Shown piece by piece: positions 33,010-44,465 of a stretch of 64,000 nucleotides of DNA. Where the stretch lies: positions 558,001-622,000 of the forward strand of contig MU006233.1 of NCBI GenBank assembly GCA_010093685.1. Direction: 5' to 3'. Position numbers and translations under genes: made by a program. This stretch comes from Ophiobolus disseminans. Its lineage: Eukaryota; Ascomycota; Dothideomycetes; Pleosporales; Phaeosphaeriaceae. The notes beneath the pieces were generated by a model. It did not search any database. It saw nothing but the letters and a program-made list of their open reading frames with translations, and was not told the DNA's origin. Each line of letters begins with the position of its first letter. The first letter of the stretch is position 1.

Positions 33010-33704
33010 CTAATTGTACCAAAGTCCATTTGGTGCATAGCCTTGCAGCTTGTTCTCCGTCGAAGGCTGGAACTTCTTCTCCTTATACCACACATGCGCA
33101 TCCTGCGCCAATTTCTCGACCTCAACGAAAGTGAAGTCGGGATTGGTGCGTAATCGGACCCGATGTTGTAGACTTGTGCGAGGTACTTCTTCTACAAGGT
33201 TTTTAGCATTTACTCACGACATCAGCTAGAAGCAGTCTTTACTTACCTGAACCTCAGAGTATCCGACAAACTTGAGCATGTTGCCCGTGTTCTTGATCGT
33301 GTTCTTGCGCTGCTGCTCCGTGAAGACCCTGCTCCAGAACTCCTTGGCCTGATCGTATTCGGACTTCTTGCCCTCGTGGTAGTAGTGGCTCTTGCGGCTG
33401 ACGACGTTGTCGCTGACTACATACGGTGCCTCGGCGACGTCTGGTCGGAACTTGTGCGCGAAGCTGTTGGGCGCGTACTGCTTGTTGTCAGCATGGTTCG
33501 CATCGACGCGCATTTGGCCGTCGAAGTTGAGTGTCGCGAACTGCTTCGCCATGAACGGACAGTTGACAGGCACTTGGTGCAGATTGACGCCAATGCGGTG
33601 GTACTGTGCGTCGCGGTAGAAGAACATGCGGAATTGGTGGAACGGATCTGGGGAGTCTTCGATGCCGGGCATCATGCTGCCGGGTGAGAACGCATGTTCA
33701 TATT
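33010..33704 (-). pseudogene. Catalase, C-terminal fragment
   Basis: Reading from about 33704: AFSPGSMMPGIEDSPDPFHQ, then the proximal heme-ligand signature RMFFYRDAQYHRIGVN with the iron-binding Tyr, then QVPVNCPFMAKQ and a late catalase segment to VGYSEVQ. A 55-bp intron (33192-33246) leads to KKYLAQVYNI. About 45 bp later the frame must shift by one to read TNPDFTFVEVEKLAQDAHVW and end at TAG 33010. The N-terminal 300 residues, with the distal His and Asn that do catalysis, are absent: upstream sequence to 34100 shows none of them. So this is a truncated, frameshifted copy that cannot act as a catalase. It converges on the CPV-repeat gene. Confidence 0.8.
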
Positions 33705-34102
33705 TGCCTGGTTCAAGCTAGAAGACTAGGAGCGAAACACTTGACTCCGGTTTGAGGCCTACAGCGTGATGGACCTCGAAGTTAGGCACTATTGTCACAT
33801 TCACGATCTACCTTTCGCAACCAGGAAGGACCTCAGGTAAGTCTACGTGAATCACGCGTCGACTTCTCAGCTTTACCTGACAACCTGCAGCTGTCGGCAG
33901 AGTATCCCGCGCCTCTGGCGAGTTGGCGTTCACCTTTACCACGCCGATGCGGCACCGCTAGCGTGACTTCTACCTTTACAACACCTAAGAGCCACCTGCC
34001 AATTGAAGCGGCCTCGGGGCCTGGCAGAAGTCTGCCGAATATTGAGCACCTCTTGCTCTTTTTATAACACGGAGCTGCCAGCAAATCCACAACTCCTCCA
34101 TA
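33705..34102. other. Intergenic, no gene seen
   Basis: 398 bp. No catalase N-terminus and no other gene. Confidence 0.5.
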
Positions 34103-34595
34103 ATGACGACCGACATCAGCGGGCCATCGAACGCTCTAAATGCGCTGCACCAGTCAGCCGACATGTATTTCTTGCACTGTTTGCGCTATCTTGCTAATGC
34201 ATTAAAGTACTGCACGCAATCAAGATAGCTCACCTCTGCTGCGCTTGTCTGGCGAGCTGCGCAATCGAATCTTCCGGTTTGCTATATCTGGGCATGTGAT
34301 TGTGTTGACCTCCAAAGGACAAGAAGAGCCAGGTCGTTTCAATTCTCAGCAGTACATCGCGAAAGTCATGGAGGACAAGGGCGAGGAACTCGACGTAGAT
34401 GACTACGTTCACTGCAGACATCTCGAAAACAACTTCGACGACAACTACGAGGATGAGAACGGCGAACGCGATGGACAAGCCTCCGATCTCTTTGTTCTTG
34501 GCCAAGTCAGTCTCCAGCTGCACGAACGCGCGTTGCCATATCGCGTCGATGCTCCTTGCCCAGCGCCTTCACGGCCAGCTGTACCTAAAGAGTGA
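34103..34595 (+). CDS. Short 2EXR/F-box-like protein
   Basis: Two exons, 34103-34164 and 34208-34595, over a 43-bp intron (GTATTT...TTGCTAATGCATTAAAG), give 149 residues. The exon join yields an uninterrupted SPLLRLSGELRNRIFRFAIS, the family signature with Ser for the usual Pro. An acidic stretch follows (DDNYEDENGERDG), then FVLGQVSLQLHERALPYRVD. It is much shorter than the 250-300 residues common in the family, so it may be truncated. Role unknown. Confidence 0.5.
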
Positions 34596-35218
34596 CGCGA
34601 CTGGCCGCGGTCGTGGTTGTTTCCAACGTTGTTCCCGCCCAACAAACCCCGCCGTAGCTTTACGCAACAACAATGTCGGAGCCGCGACATCACCGCTGGC
34701 TGCACGCCTTCGTCCATGCTCCTTGCCCAGCGCCGTCATGGCCCGGCTGTCACAGCGATGCGATCAGGGCCCGCAGTCGTGGATGTTTAGCAGACCAACG
34801 CACGACCACGTCCACGACCACGCCTCCGCTGACTTCTTATGACTCATGAAAACATCTCAAGACGTCCATGGTGATTCCAGCAGATATCTATATTACGTGT
34901 AGGAAAGTGTGGGGAGACTCATCGCTTTTGTATTTAGAACTTATTTCGGGGAATCAATATACCAGAGGCGCCAGCTCAATCCTCTCGAGGTTCTCGAACA
35001 ACCCTCCAATGATTTCGTGGCGCGGACCGGCGGCTGGCGAAGGCTTAATCGCAGGCGCTTCAAGTCCTAGCTAGAGAACGGAGATTAACTGAGTCTCGCA
35101 CTCTCAAGTACTGGGTACTTCATACCCATGCGAAGTTCAGTGTATCCGGTCAGGTATCTCGGCGGCACTCAGGTCAACTATGAGCGATCAGATGTGACTC
35201 TGCTACTCAGGGTATTTT
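34596..35218. other. Intergenic, no gene seen
   Basis: 623 bp. Contains repeated words (GCCCAGCGCC at about 34560 and 34729) but no supportable gene. Confidence 0.5.
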
Positions 35219-35815
35219 TCAACCCACATGACGGCTTATCGGCGGCGACACGGCGTATCTCACCTTGATCTTCTGCGCCAGCTCCAGCTTTGCAGACTGA
35301 TCGAAGACGTTAAAACAAACCATGTGGAGACCGTCTCTGGATCCGCTTGCCACCAGAAGCATTTTCTCGATGGTTTTCAATTTCGACTTGTCATTCCTGC
35401 CTAACTTGTAACCAAACATTGCTATGCAGCTGGGCGCATGGTAAACCGATTTCAAGCGGGGAAACCACAGTGGAACCACTTCCCGCCTTCCAGATCCCAT
35501 CTTAGCCCATCTCACGATATCGCCATCTGGGTCGAGAGCGACTGACTTCACAGTTGCAGCTTGAGCTGAGGTAAGATCCTCCTTGAAGAATCCCATGGTG
35601 CAACTATCTTTGAAATAGAAGGTATTTGTTGCGTACGGGATCAACGCTGTTTCTGCATAGAGCTCGAGAACCCTTCTGTCCGACGGCACTGTCGATGCGT
35701 TCTGCTGTATATGCTTGGAACAGCATAGCTCCAGTAGGTAGGATACTTTCTATTACATGCCGATTGACGTACCAGATCTCGGGAGGCAAAACTATTTTGT
35801 CTCGTTCTAGCTAGG
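35219..35815 (-). CDS. Hypothetical protein of the 2EXR-like group, 5' end unresolved
   Basis: The sure part is 35219-35710, reading NASTVPSDRRVLELYAETAL, then PYATNTFYF and about 120 more residues ending SRHVG. ALxxYATNTFYF is the second landmark of the LPxELRxxIY group. The first landmark is present upstream as LPPEIWYV at about 35785, but in another frame, and no GT...AG pair restores the frame cleanly. The gene either has an undetected short intron or is broken. Function unknown. Confidence 0.38.
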
Positions 35816-36000
35816 TAACCTCTATTCTTGTATCAGACATTGCACCACATTCTTGCTAGCCGAGCTGTGCGTCTAAAAGCGTTTATACGGACTGAAAGGA
35901 ACCCGAAGGGTGCGACAGCTCATATCAAAGACAACAGCGGCTGTGCGTCCGTCAGGGACATTGAACTTGTCAGAAGAGCTGAGAACATGAAGAAAGGAGT

Positions 36001-36966
36001 CTAAAAGAATATGATAAGCAAGGCAGCTTTCTCGGTCTTTTTGGGCCAAGCAAAGTATTCCCAAAATTCACCAGCATTGGGATTCTGCCTCCTTGCTGCA
36101 AAGAATGTCTCTAGAAAAAGGCCAAACACAATGATCACCGACCATACAGCCATGACTACAAAGAAAATAATGTATACGGTCGTTGCAACGACCGGATCAA
36201 CGCGCGCGAAGCCAGGGTCGCTGAAAAGTAGGTATGTCAAGCAAATCTATTCTGTTAAACAATTTGTAGATCTAGGAGCCGAGGCCAAGTGTGCAGGTAC
36301 ACAGTTGTACTTTCTTCGAAAATCGCATCCGTCACTACTGTCTTTCAACATGCACGATTCTAGGGAGAGGTCGGGCCATTTCCAAGCAAGAGAGAAGCAA
36401 GTCGCGATCAGCTGGCAATAGGCCAGCAGGTACACTGCTGCTGTTATCTTATGCCTCTGTATGCCACGCGCCGCCAATCTGCATGAAATGGGGTGGCGGC
36501 GGATCGTGACAATGTAACGAAACATTGCCCACCATGCAAAAAGGGAAACCGGTGCGCGATTTGTACGATCGTGCGCGAACATGAAGAAGACGACCCACCA
36601 GTACAGGGTACTGACAGCGTCGTAGACAAAGAAGAACCAGTCGATGTAGTCGGGCCCTTTGCAGTTCTCTTCGCAGACTTCTGGCCCAGATATTGCGTGT
36701 CTCGTGGACCACACTATGCCGATGACGGTGATATTCCAGAATAGCCACGTTGCTGTATAACTTTGTCCGAAAGCGATAGGTCGCGGAGTTGAGGGTACGA
36801 TCTTGAAGTCCTTGAAGTCGAAACACTCGAATACTGCGCATCCATTACCGACGCCTTTCATGTCGAGCAAGTACATGCTGTCACCGAGCAGACGAAGCAT
36901 GCCAGTATCTTCCAATTCACTTGTGCAATTGACGAGCCAAAAGTCGATCGCACTAGCGAAACCCAT
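36001..36966 (-). CDS. Multi-pass membrane protein, unknown function
   Basis: Two exons, 36301-36966 and 36001-36246, joined over a 54-bp intron (GTACCT...TTTAACAGAATAG), give 303 residues. Without splicing the same frame has one TAG at 36247-36249, so either the intron is real or the gene has a nonsense codon. Hydrophobic spans: ATWLFWNITVIGIVWS, WFFFVYDAVSTLYWWVVFFMF, ITAAVYLLAYCQLIATCFSLAW (about 22 residues) and TTVYIIFFVVMAVWSVIIVF. The cysteines in CEENCKG and NGCAVFECFDF suggest extracytoplasmic disulfides. Proteins of this layout occur widely in filamentous ascomycetes without known role. Confidence 0.6.
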
Positions 36967-38643
36967 CCCTTGATTTGTATTAATCTATAATGACCGACTT
37001 GACGTTGCCCTTTGCGACGAGGATGGGCGCAAGGGTACAGGTTTGAATGGGTGTCAGCCTTGCTCGTGTCGCCTGGGCCGTTATCTTACGATACAACGGG
37101 GACTGCTACAAGGGACGCAAGATTACAGTCTCAGGGAAATGAAGAGAAGTAAGCAGTAGTTTTGTGAAGTAAGCTACCAGAGCAGTGTCAGTGCGGAGGG
37201 AGGAATCGAGCGCAGTCTTATGGCGCAAAGACCGAGATGAATTCTAGGCTATGCAAGCCACATGGAGGGGTTTCTTCGCCGTTCTCGTTCACCAGTAACC
37301 AGCTAGGAACTCGTCTTCCATATCTTCCCCGCGTGGAGGGGGCCAGGTTGGTGTAGAGGCACAAGCCTGAGATGAATTCAAGGTACATACCTAGGTACGG
37401 TAGCCCGCTTTGCAAGCCACATGGAGGGGTTCCTTCGCCGACCCCTTTCACCGGTAAAGAAACTTTAGAATTAGGCTGCAACTGCGCCAGGAGACGCGAC
37501 GCGGTCCTGCACACATTTTCTACGCCTCAGAATGTTTATATCATAGGCGATTAGATAAAAAGTTGATAGTCGTACAGGAGCACTTTCCCAAACCACGCAA
37601 GCGAGGCCAACCCCACCAAAGGTAACAAGCTACAAGCTGCCAAATATGGGCACAAGATGTGTAGTGCCAGAAGTTCCAACCCACTGGACCACTTGCGCGG
37701 CTGTTCGACGTTCACCAGCGTTGCGAGGAGGGCACACAAGACGTCGCTAATCCAGCGGGCGATTTACCGCCTCCTGTTGCATACGAGCGAAAATAGCAGA
37801 GGGTGTCGGTATACACACGTAGGGTGGGCACACACAAACGTTGTGTTGTCCAACGAGGCCCAACGTACCGCCTCGATCCGGCTTCGGTCCGACTTGCGGC
37901 CGAGCTCAGGTGTACCTTCGTAACACCCACGTTCATAGATCAATAATACCAAGACCAAGTCACCAGAAGAACCTCGTTGTTGTTATTCACCCGTACGATC
38001 GTACAAGGCCTACCAACAGAAGTAGCAAAAAGTAATAAATAAGCTACTAACAAATAAGAAGCTCTCTAGAAAGGTAAACTATAGTCGTAATTAGCTAGAC
38101 TTAATATTTTAGGACCTCTATTATTTTCGCTTGTAACTTTCGACATGCGGTACAGCAGACGCTCGAGACGCTGTTTACCCAGAAGTGGTCATGGAGAGAA
38201 AGGCCACCAAAACACGAGTGACAAGATCTTCGCCGACGGCAAGGGCGAGGCTCGACAGATATTCGAGAGCCTGCAGGAAGGTTTGCGAACAACTCGTTCT
38301 TTCGTTTGCAAGAGTTCTTGGATCTCCTCCGAAAAAAACAAAAGAAGAACGGAAAGAATCACGAAGACCCAGCCGAGATTCATCGGGACGGATGTTCTAT
38401 GGTTGATGATAGTACCAGGATCTGAGTCGGAGGCGTACCATGGTTATGAACCCCAGCGTTCGACATGGGAGTCATGCATCCAAAGTTTTTCTGTCAAACG
38501 CTCGTTTTCCGTGCATCATGAGAGTTTGCCGCGTCGCTCACCTCAAAGACAGGCACCTTGCTTACATTCTTTGCTCAACTCAAGCAAATTGAAGCAACAC
38601 GCCGGCCTCCGATAAAGTAGTCCAACAACAACAACACGCAATC
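36967..38643. other. 1.7-kb gene-poor, repeat-bearing stretch
   Basis: No supportable gene. Holds an imperfect direct repeat (37228-37452), a TACCTAGGTA palindrome at 37388 and an AT-rich patch at 38020-38120. A 156-codon frame at 38145-38615 lacks any family feature. Confidence 0.5.
37228..37452. repeat. Imperfect direct repeat pair
   Basis: Copy 1 (about 37230-37300) and copy 2 (about 37367-37445) share GAGATGAATTC, then GCAAGCCACATGGAGGGGTT (20 nt), then CCTTCGCC or TCTTCGCC, and TTCACC. Copy 2 carries an extra 20 nt holding TACCTAGGTA between the first two blocks. The origin is unknown; it could be a decayed repeat family. Confidence 0.6.
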
Positions 38644-39405
38644 ATGGCATCCGCATCCTTCATCGATACTACTTCAGAATTCATGTGCGTACCTCTGGAG
38701 CTCCGTGAAGAGGTCTACTCTGGCCTCATAGACGATAAATCTGTCAATATCGACGTATCCTTGGATCCTACCATTTCCACAACGTCGCAATTCACTCGTT
38801 TTCTACCTCTCGAACTACTTCTAAACTGAGAGATCGCGGAGGAGGCTGTTCGAGTTTTCCTCCGATGTGTGCAGCCAGACATCGACTTCAGCCTCTATCA
38901 CTTGCACGGCAAAGTCATGCAGAGAGCTAATCTGCGCGCTCTCCTTGACGATCTCGACATTATCCCGCATGGTTTTGAGAGCATACGTCGCTTAAATTTC
39001 ACTAGAATGATCGACAGTTACGCCGCCATAGGTTCTCAAGAGCGATGTTTGCGATATCCACACCCACTAGTGTCCCGCTGTCCGCGACTACAAGAGCTCA
39101 CTTTAGGCATACATGCAAGTGATGTGGCCGTTCCACGTGTAAAGTATCCCAAGTACCGGGACTGGGGACTCATGACCGTAGAGGAGATCAAGGAGCACTT
39201 CAAGTTCTACAAGCTGATTTTCGAGCACTCGGGTTCTTTTACTCTGAACCTCATCTGCACTTCAAGGAGGAACTGGGTTCGGGGGAGGTTGGGCTTAGAG
39301 CAACCCCAGACGCTCTTTCGGAACTTTTTGGCTGTTATGAGAGACGAGGCGTTCAGTCGCTGCGGTAAGATTAGCATAGTCGCGCAGTATCGGCACCGGA
39401 ATTAG
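38644..39405 (+). pseudogene. 2EXR/F-box-like gene with one premature stop
   Basis: One frame of 253 sense codons broken only by a TGA at 38827-38829. Before it: FMCVPLELREEVYSGLIDD (the family landmark), then FLPLELLLN. After it, in the same frame: EIAEEAVRVFLRCVQPDIDF, LESIRRLNF-like text and TLNLICTSRRNW, to the stop at 39405. The intact neighbour at 44466 has HQILNEVALVWL at the matching spot. No splice sites flank the TGA. A CGA-to-TGA change would explain it. It is probably a recent pseudogene; read-through is a weaker alternative. Confidence 0.65.
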
Positions 39406-42271
39406 AGAGGCTGGAGAGTTTGAGAGAGCGAGTCAAGCGAACTTTTCCTGGTTAGTCAAGGATGTGCTTTGTAAGATTACGGAGGCTGTATACATTCCCA
39501 AGAATAAAAATCCCAAAGATCACTTGATTGCGTATCAAAGGATTTTGGTTTTCTGGCGGTATTACTGAAACTGTTCGCATCGACTGATCCGGGCTTGATA
39601 GAAGTGAAAGCGCAGTCTGGATCGGGGACTGTGGAAACCTTAATATTTCGAAGCCACTGAAGCAATACAATTGTTGAAATTTCAACGAGCAAATTTTACC
39701 TACACCATCCTTTTCAAGCATAAGCTGCGGCCAAATACTCCCGTATGGGCCTTGTGTACTTGCCTTCGACCTGGAAAATGTTGCGGGCGTGTGAGAACAA
39801 CAACATGTACTCCAAGATACGTTGAATTTTACTAATGCGTCGCTCCTAAAACCCTTCTTAGTGTGATAAACAGCTTGTGCGATGAGATTGCAACAAAAGC
39901 TCATGGGCAGAGAGCTCCGCACGTGTACCGGTAGCAGTTTGTTGGACAAACACCTGCGCTTTGCACATGGCTGAAAGCTCGCATACACGTGCAACACTTG
40001 CGATGAGAACGCGATGAATTGTCAGTGTAACGTTACCGGTGTTCGTATCATGATTTTGCATTACCTGACGAGTGTTCGAGAAGAAAAACATCGAACTTGG
40101 CGGGATGACCACGACGTTGCAGGTGAGGATCTTCGAAATATGATTAAAGAACGAGCAATGCCCACAATCTGTTTATCTAGATTAGATGGACTCTGGGTGA
40201 AGGCGCCTGTCTGATGCATATCATCTCGAGACAACAACGACTGCAAAGAAACGAATACTTCCCGAGGTCCATACCTAGGTAGCGAGACGCCAGTACCCTG
40301 GAGCCCTTTGTCTAACCCGAGCCAGACACTGGCGAGATGCTCTTCATCACGAGATTGTCGATTTTCAACCATGAACCTTGCCCGGCTAGATTGCTCCGAG
40401 CGCCCTAGAGCCCGCGGTGCAGGTCGCCTTCCCCGCTCTTGCATGAATCCCCCAGATTAGGTATTTGCTCAACAGAACGGCCTTGTCAAGCGCCACCAAT
40501 CCTCTCGAGGACCCAGGCACTTGTGATTCGGAAGGAGAGGCCTGTATCGCGGATACTTGATTCAATCTATCGCAATATTCGCGGGGTTACCGGTATGCAA
40601 GCATGTGGCGGGAGAAATTATTGCCTAGTGCATGGAGCCTTTCTGCTCCAATACAAGCGGCCCCACCAAACCCGCTGCACACCTCGCTTCTGCCTGTGAA
40701 ACAGTCGATACACCCCCAACAGTTCGGCGCGTGGTAATGTCATGAGCTTCATCTAAATGCCAATAGTTCCTAAGTATTCGCTCGAAGTATCACGCGCTGG
40801 GGACAGCCGTAGTAGGTAGCGTTGCTGCAATGGACCGAGGTTGCCGCAACCGATGCACGCCAACTTAGAGGCGTTATTCAAGCTTCTCAGCCATGGATCA
40901 TATTTGAACTCTGGCTATATATTTCTCCATTTACAAGGAGTAGGCCAGTCGTAGACGTCTCTCGGTGTTCTAGAAACCCAGATCATCCAGGGGCGTAATG
41001 TGTATACCACGAGATGAAGGGTGGACCAGGCACATGGATTACAGGACATTACCCAAAGTAGCCACACAAATCGCGCTTATGTCTTACAAAAGAAGACCGG
41101 CATTGCCATTAAGCGCCTCACAGTTCTCACGTCCCCAGAATGGCGTGTCAATTACCACCAACACGGTCGGAACCGCGCCTTGAAGAGCCGCTGGACGATG
41201 CTAAACGATGCTCAGAACCTAGATGTCGGTTTGACAAGACGTGCGCTTCCATTGATGGTGGTGATACGAATAGGCCACATCCCGGATCATGGCCCATTTA
41301 TCCATCTTGGCAGCGAGCAGCCTCGTATTTTCGTCTCACCCCACACCAATCGCGTCCGCTTACTAGTCCAAAGGCAGTCTGGGGAAGCAAGACTGAAGCT
41401 TTCTTTCGGATGCTCAGTAAGAATCATCCGTGGGAAGATTCTGATCTCGCCTCAATGAACCAGGTAGTAAACTTTGTCGATCACCAGGGTAGAAAACAAT
41501 CGTAACATGCCTCACAACTAAGAAATTACGCGTGTCCAGCATGCCAGCGAGGCCAAACGGGACTGCCGCTGCAAAGCACTATCCTTTAATCAATGCCGTT
41601 TCTGCACCATATCCAGGGTTGCATCTAAAGTGCCTGTTCACACCAATCAAGGCTGCTCAGCAGGACTGAGGACGCAAAGAAAGCCCCGATCGTCTGTTCT
41701 CAGTAGCTGATGCCATGTCACAACACTCAAAATCAGTGACTGCATCAGAACTCGAGACGTTGGAGATTGACAATAGCCTCATTTGGGTCAATTGCCTTGT
41801 GGATCTTACATGCATTGACGCTTCAGCCTCCATTTCTTAGCGTTCTGGAAGACTTCCATACTCCCCACGGGGCACCATAATCTACAACCAACGTCGAACC
41901 ACCAAAACGGTCAGCGTCAGCACCAATCGCGTAGTGTTCGGAATTATAGCCGGATTGACTTGACTGGTCTCGCCCCGGCGTCGTCGGCCCTCGTGCCAGC
42001 GGGAGGCTTGCATGCTGGTGCTGGGCCGTTCTCATTGGTGGGTTGCGATTTGGTCTACCAGCAGTGCACAACATCCCGGCAACCAAATCCGCTCAGCCGT
42101 CAGGGACATGGGTCGCGGTAACAATAAGTCTAGATGTTGTGGGTAGTCTAGAAACTCCCTTGTCCGTTATAAGTATCCAGCCATGGCCGACATTTACTAT
42201 CCACTGCAAGTCAACCGATACATATACCAACCTCAGTCTACCGTCGAGAACATCGACAGGTTCTTTTCAAA
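39406..42271. other. 2.9-kb stretch without a supportable gene
   Basis: The longest gene-free segment. Frames of up to 181 codons (39452-39997 minus) and 121 codons (41140-41505 plus) show no motifs, poor start context and no splice partners. A TACCTAGGTA palindrome lies at 40272-40281. The last few hundred bases should hold the promoter of the sugar transporter. Confidence 0.5.
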
Positions 42272-43963
42272 ATGCCGGCTATCGCACACGCAGGAGCGGG
42301 CAATGCCCTCGATGCCCCCGAGTTTGAGAAGGTCGTATGGCACAAGTTGCCAAACATGCGTAAGCTGTACTGGCATGCGTGTGTTCTGTGTATCGCTTCC
42401 GCTACCACTGGTTACGATGGGTGAGTAAATAGCTTTCGAATCCGAAAGCAATCGACTGACCTTGGCACCAGTATGATGATGAACTCGTCCCAGCAGATGT
42501 CCCGCTGGGAAGTTTACTTCGACCACCCCGATGACAACCGCCTTGGTCTCATGAACAACGCCTACAACATCGGTTCCATCGTCAGCTTCTTCCTCGTACC
42601 CTTCTTCACCCAGGCTGTTGGCCGTAAGATTCCGATCGCTACCGGTTGCTTCATCATGATTGCCGGTGCCCTCATCTCCTGCTTTTCTACCAACTGGCAG
42701 ATCTACTTTGCTGGTCGCTTCGTCCTTGGTTTTGGAAACTCCTTCGCTCAGATGTGCTCGCCCATTCTGCTCACTGAGATCTGCCACCCGCAACATCGTG
42801 GTACATTTACCGCCGTCTACAATTGTCTCTGGAACTTGGGTGCACTCTTCGTCGCCTTCATCGGCTGGGGAACCTCGAACGTCCAGAATGAGTGGTCTTG
42901 GAGGTCAATCACCTTGCTCCAGGGTTTCCCCTCGTTCCTCCAACTCTGCTTCATCTGGTGGGTGCCTGAATCTCCACGTTGGCTGATCTCCAAGGAGCGT
43001 TACGAGGAGGCTGAGTCTATGCTTGCCTACTATCACGCTGAAGGTGACCGCAACAACTCCACCGTCCAGTTCTCCTACCAGGAGATGCGCGAGACTATCC
43101 GTATGGAGCAGGACGCCAACGTCAACTCAAGCTACATCGACTTCGTCAAGACCAAGGGCAACCGATGGAGGCTAGCCATTCTTATCTCCCTCGGTATCAT
43201 CTCTCAGTACTCCGGCAACGCTCTGTTCTCCAACTACATCAACCTTGTCTACAAGGGTGCCGGTATCGTCGACCAGAACCAGAAGATGGCTCTCTCCGCT
43301 GGTGAACGTGTGTTATACCTCGCTGTATCCTTGTACGCCGCCACCTTCATCGACAAGGTCGGTCGTCGCCCTCTCTTCTTGACCGCAACCGTCGGTATGG
43401 TGCTTTCCTTCCTTTGCTGGACCATCACCTGCGCCATCTACGAGAACTCCGGTGAGACCAACAAGGCTGCTGGATACGCCCAGATTCCTTTCGTCTGGAT
43501 CTTTGGTGTTTTCTACGCATTCGCCTGGTCCGGTCTGCTCGTCGCCTATGCGCTCGAAATTCTTCCTTACGCGCTCCGTGCCAAGGGTCTCATGATCATG
43601 AACATCACCGTCCAGGCTATCCTTGCCGTTGGTGGTCAGACCAACCCCGTCGCCTGGAAGCGTCTTCCCAAGCACTGGAACTTGGCTCTCTTCTACACCG
43701 TAAGTCTACTCCCACGCACTGCAAGACCTGGACACATGCTGACCATGAAATAGTGCTGGATCACAGTCGAGCTTATCTGGGTGTACTTTGTTTACCCTGA
43801 AACCAAGGGTCCCACTCTCGAGGAGATCTCTCGTATCTTCGACGGCGACTCGGCTGTTGCGCACATTGACATGCACACCGTCGAGAAGGAGCTTGACGCT
43901 AGCCGCCTTGACAACATCCACGACGAGAAGAACCACACTCGTGTTGAGCAGACTCGCGTTTAG
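42272..43963 (+). CDS. MFS sugar transporter (lactose permease/hexose transporter type)
   Basis: Three exons, 42272-42420, 42472-43699 and 43754-43963, with 51- and 54-bp introns, give 528 residues. Family marks are ATTGYDGMMM in helix 1 (rebuilt across intron 1), GRFVLGFGNSFAQMCSPILL in helix 4, WRSITLLQGFPS, PESPRWLISKERYEEAESML after helix 6, VGRRPLFLT between helices 8 and 9, and FVYPETKGPTLEEI at the end. These are the sugar-porter signatures, with twelve membrane spans. It is a plasma-membrane proton-sugar symporter or facilitator; the MMMNSS form is common in fungal lactose-permease-like and hexose carriers. Codon choice is strongly C-ending, suggesting high expression. Confidence 0.95.
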
Positions 43964-44465
43964 GCGAGCTCTCGACGTCCGAGTCATTGTTTTCCGGGCA
44001 TGTGTTGATGGAATACACGATCCATAGTACCTTGTAATTGGTGTTGATCATATGTCGGTGGAGGATTAGTGCAGAGCTTTGTTTCCTTGGCAGTTACAGC
44101 ATGAATGATACCACTCGCATTGGCTTCCAAATACTTCCGCTGTTTTCGCTTTTCGTGGCTTGGGTTAATATGTTGTGCAAAGTGTCGTGTCGCGGATATG
44201 CTGTTTGGTGATTTGGCTTGGCAAATTTCCGGGGTACGAGACGGCTTGTGGACACGAGTCGGCAGTGCGCTAACTCAGCCCACCCGGACAACCTTGCACG
44301 ACCTCGGAGGTTCCTCAACACCTGCACCGCTACTTCGCTTCAGCCACAGTGCAGCAATGGGAGGCCTCGCGAATGCAAAAGATGAACTTAAGGCAGTGAT
44401 GTTCACCATCTGCATTGGTCAAATTCCATCTTCCTATACACATCGCTATTTAGCCGGCATTTGCA
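43964..44465. other. Intergenic, no gene seen
   Basis: 502 bp between the transporter and the next 2EXR-like gene. Nothing supportable. Confidence 0.5.

Noticed and set aside
38145..38615. 156-codon plus-strand frame
   Set aside because: Arg/Ser-rich noise without family features.
39452..39997. 181-codon minus-strand frame
   Set aside because: No motif, poor start context and no splice partner. Gene-like composition is absent.
41140..41505. 121-codon plus frame
   Set aside because: No motif and overlapped by another equally long frame. Treated as chance.
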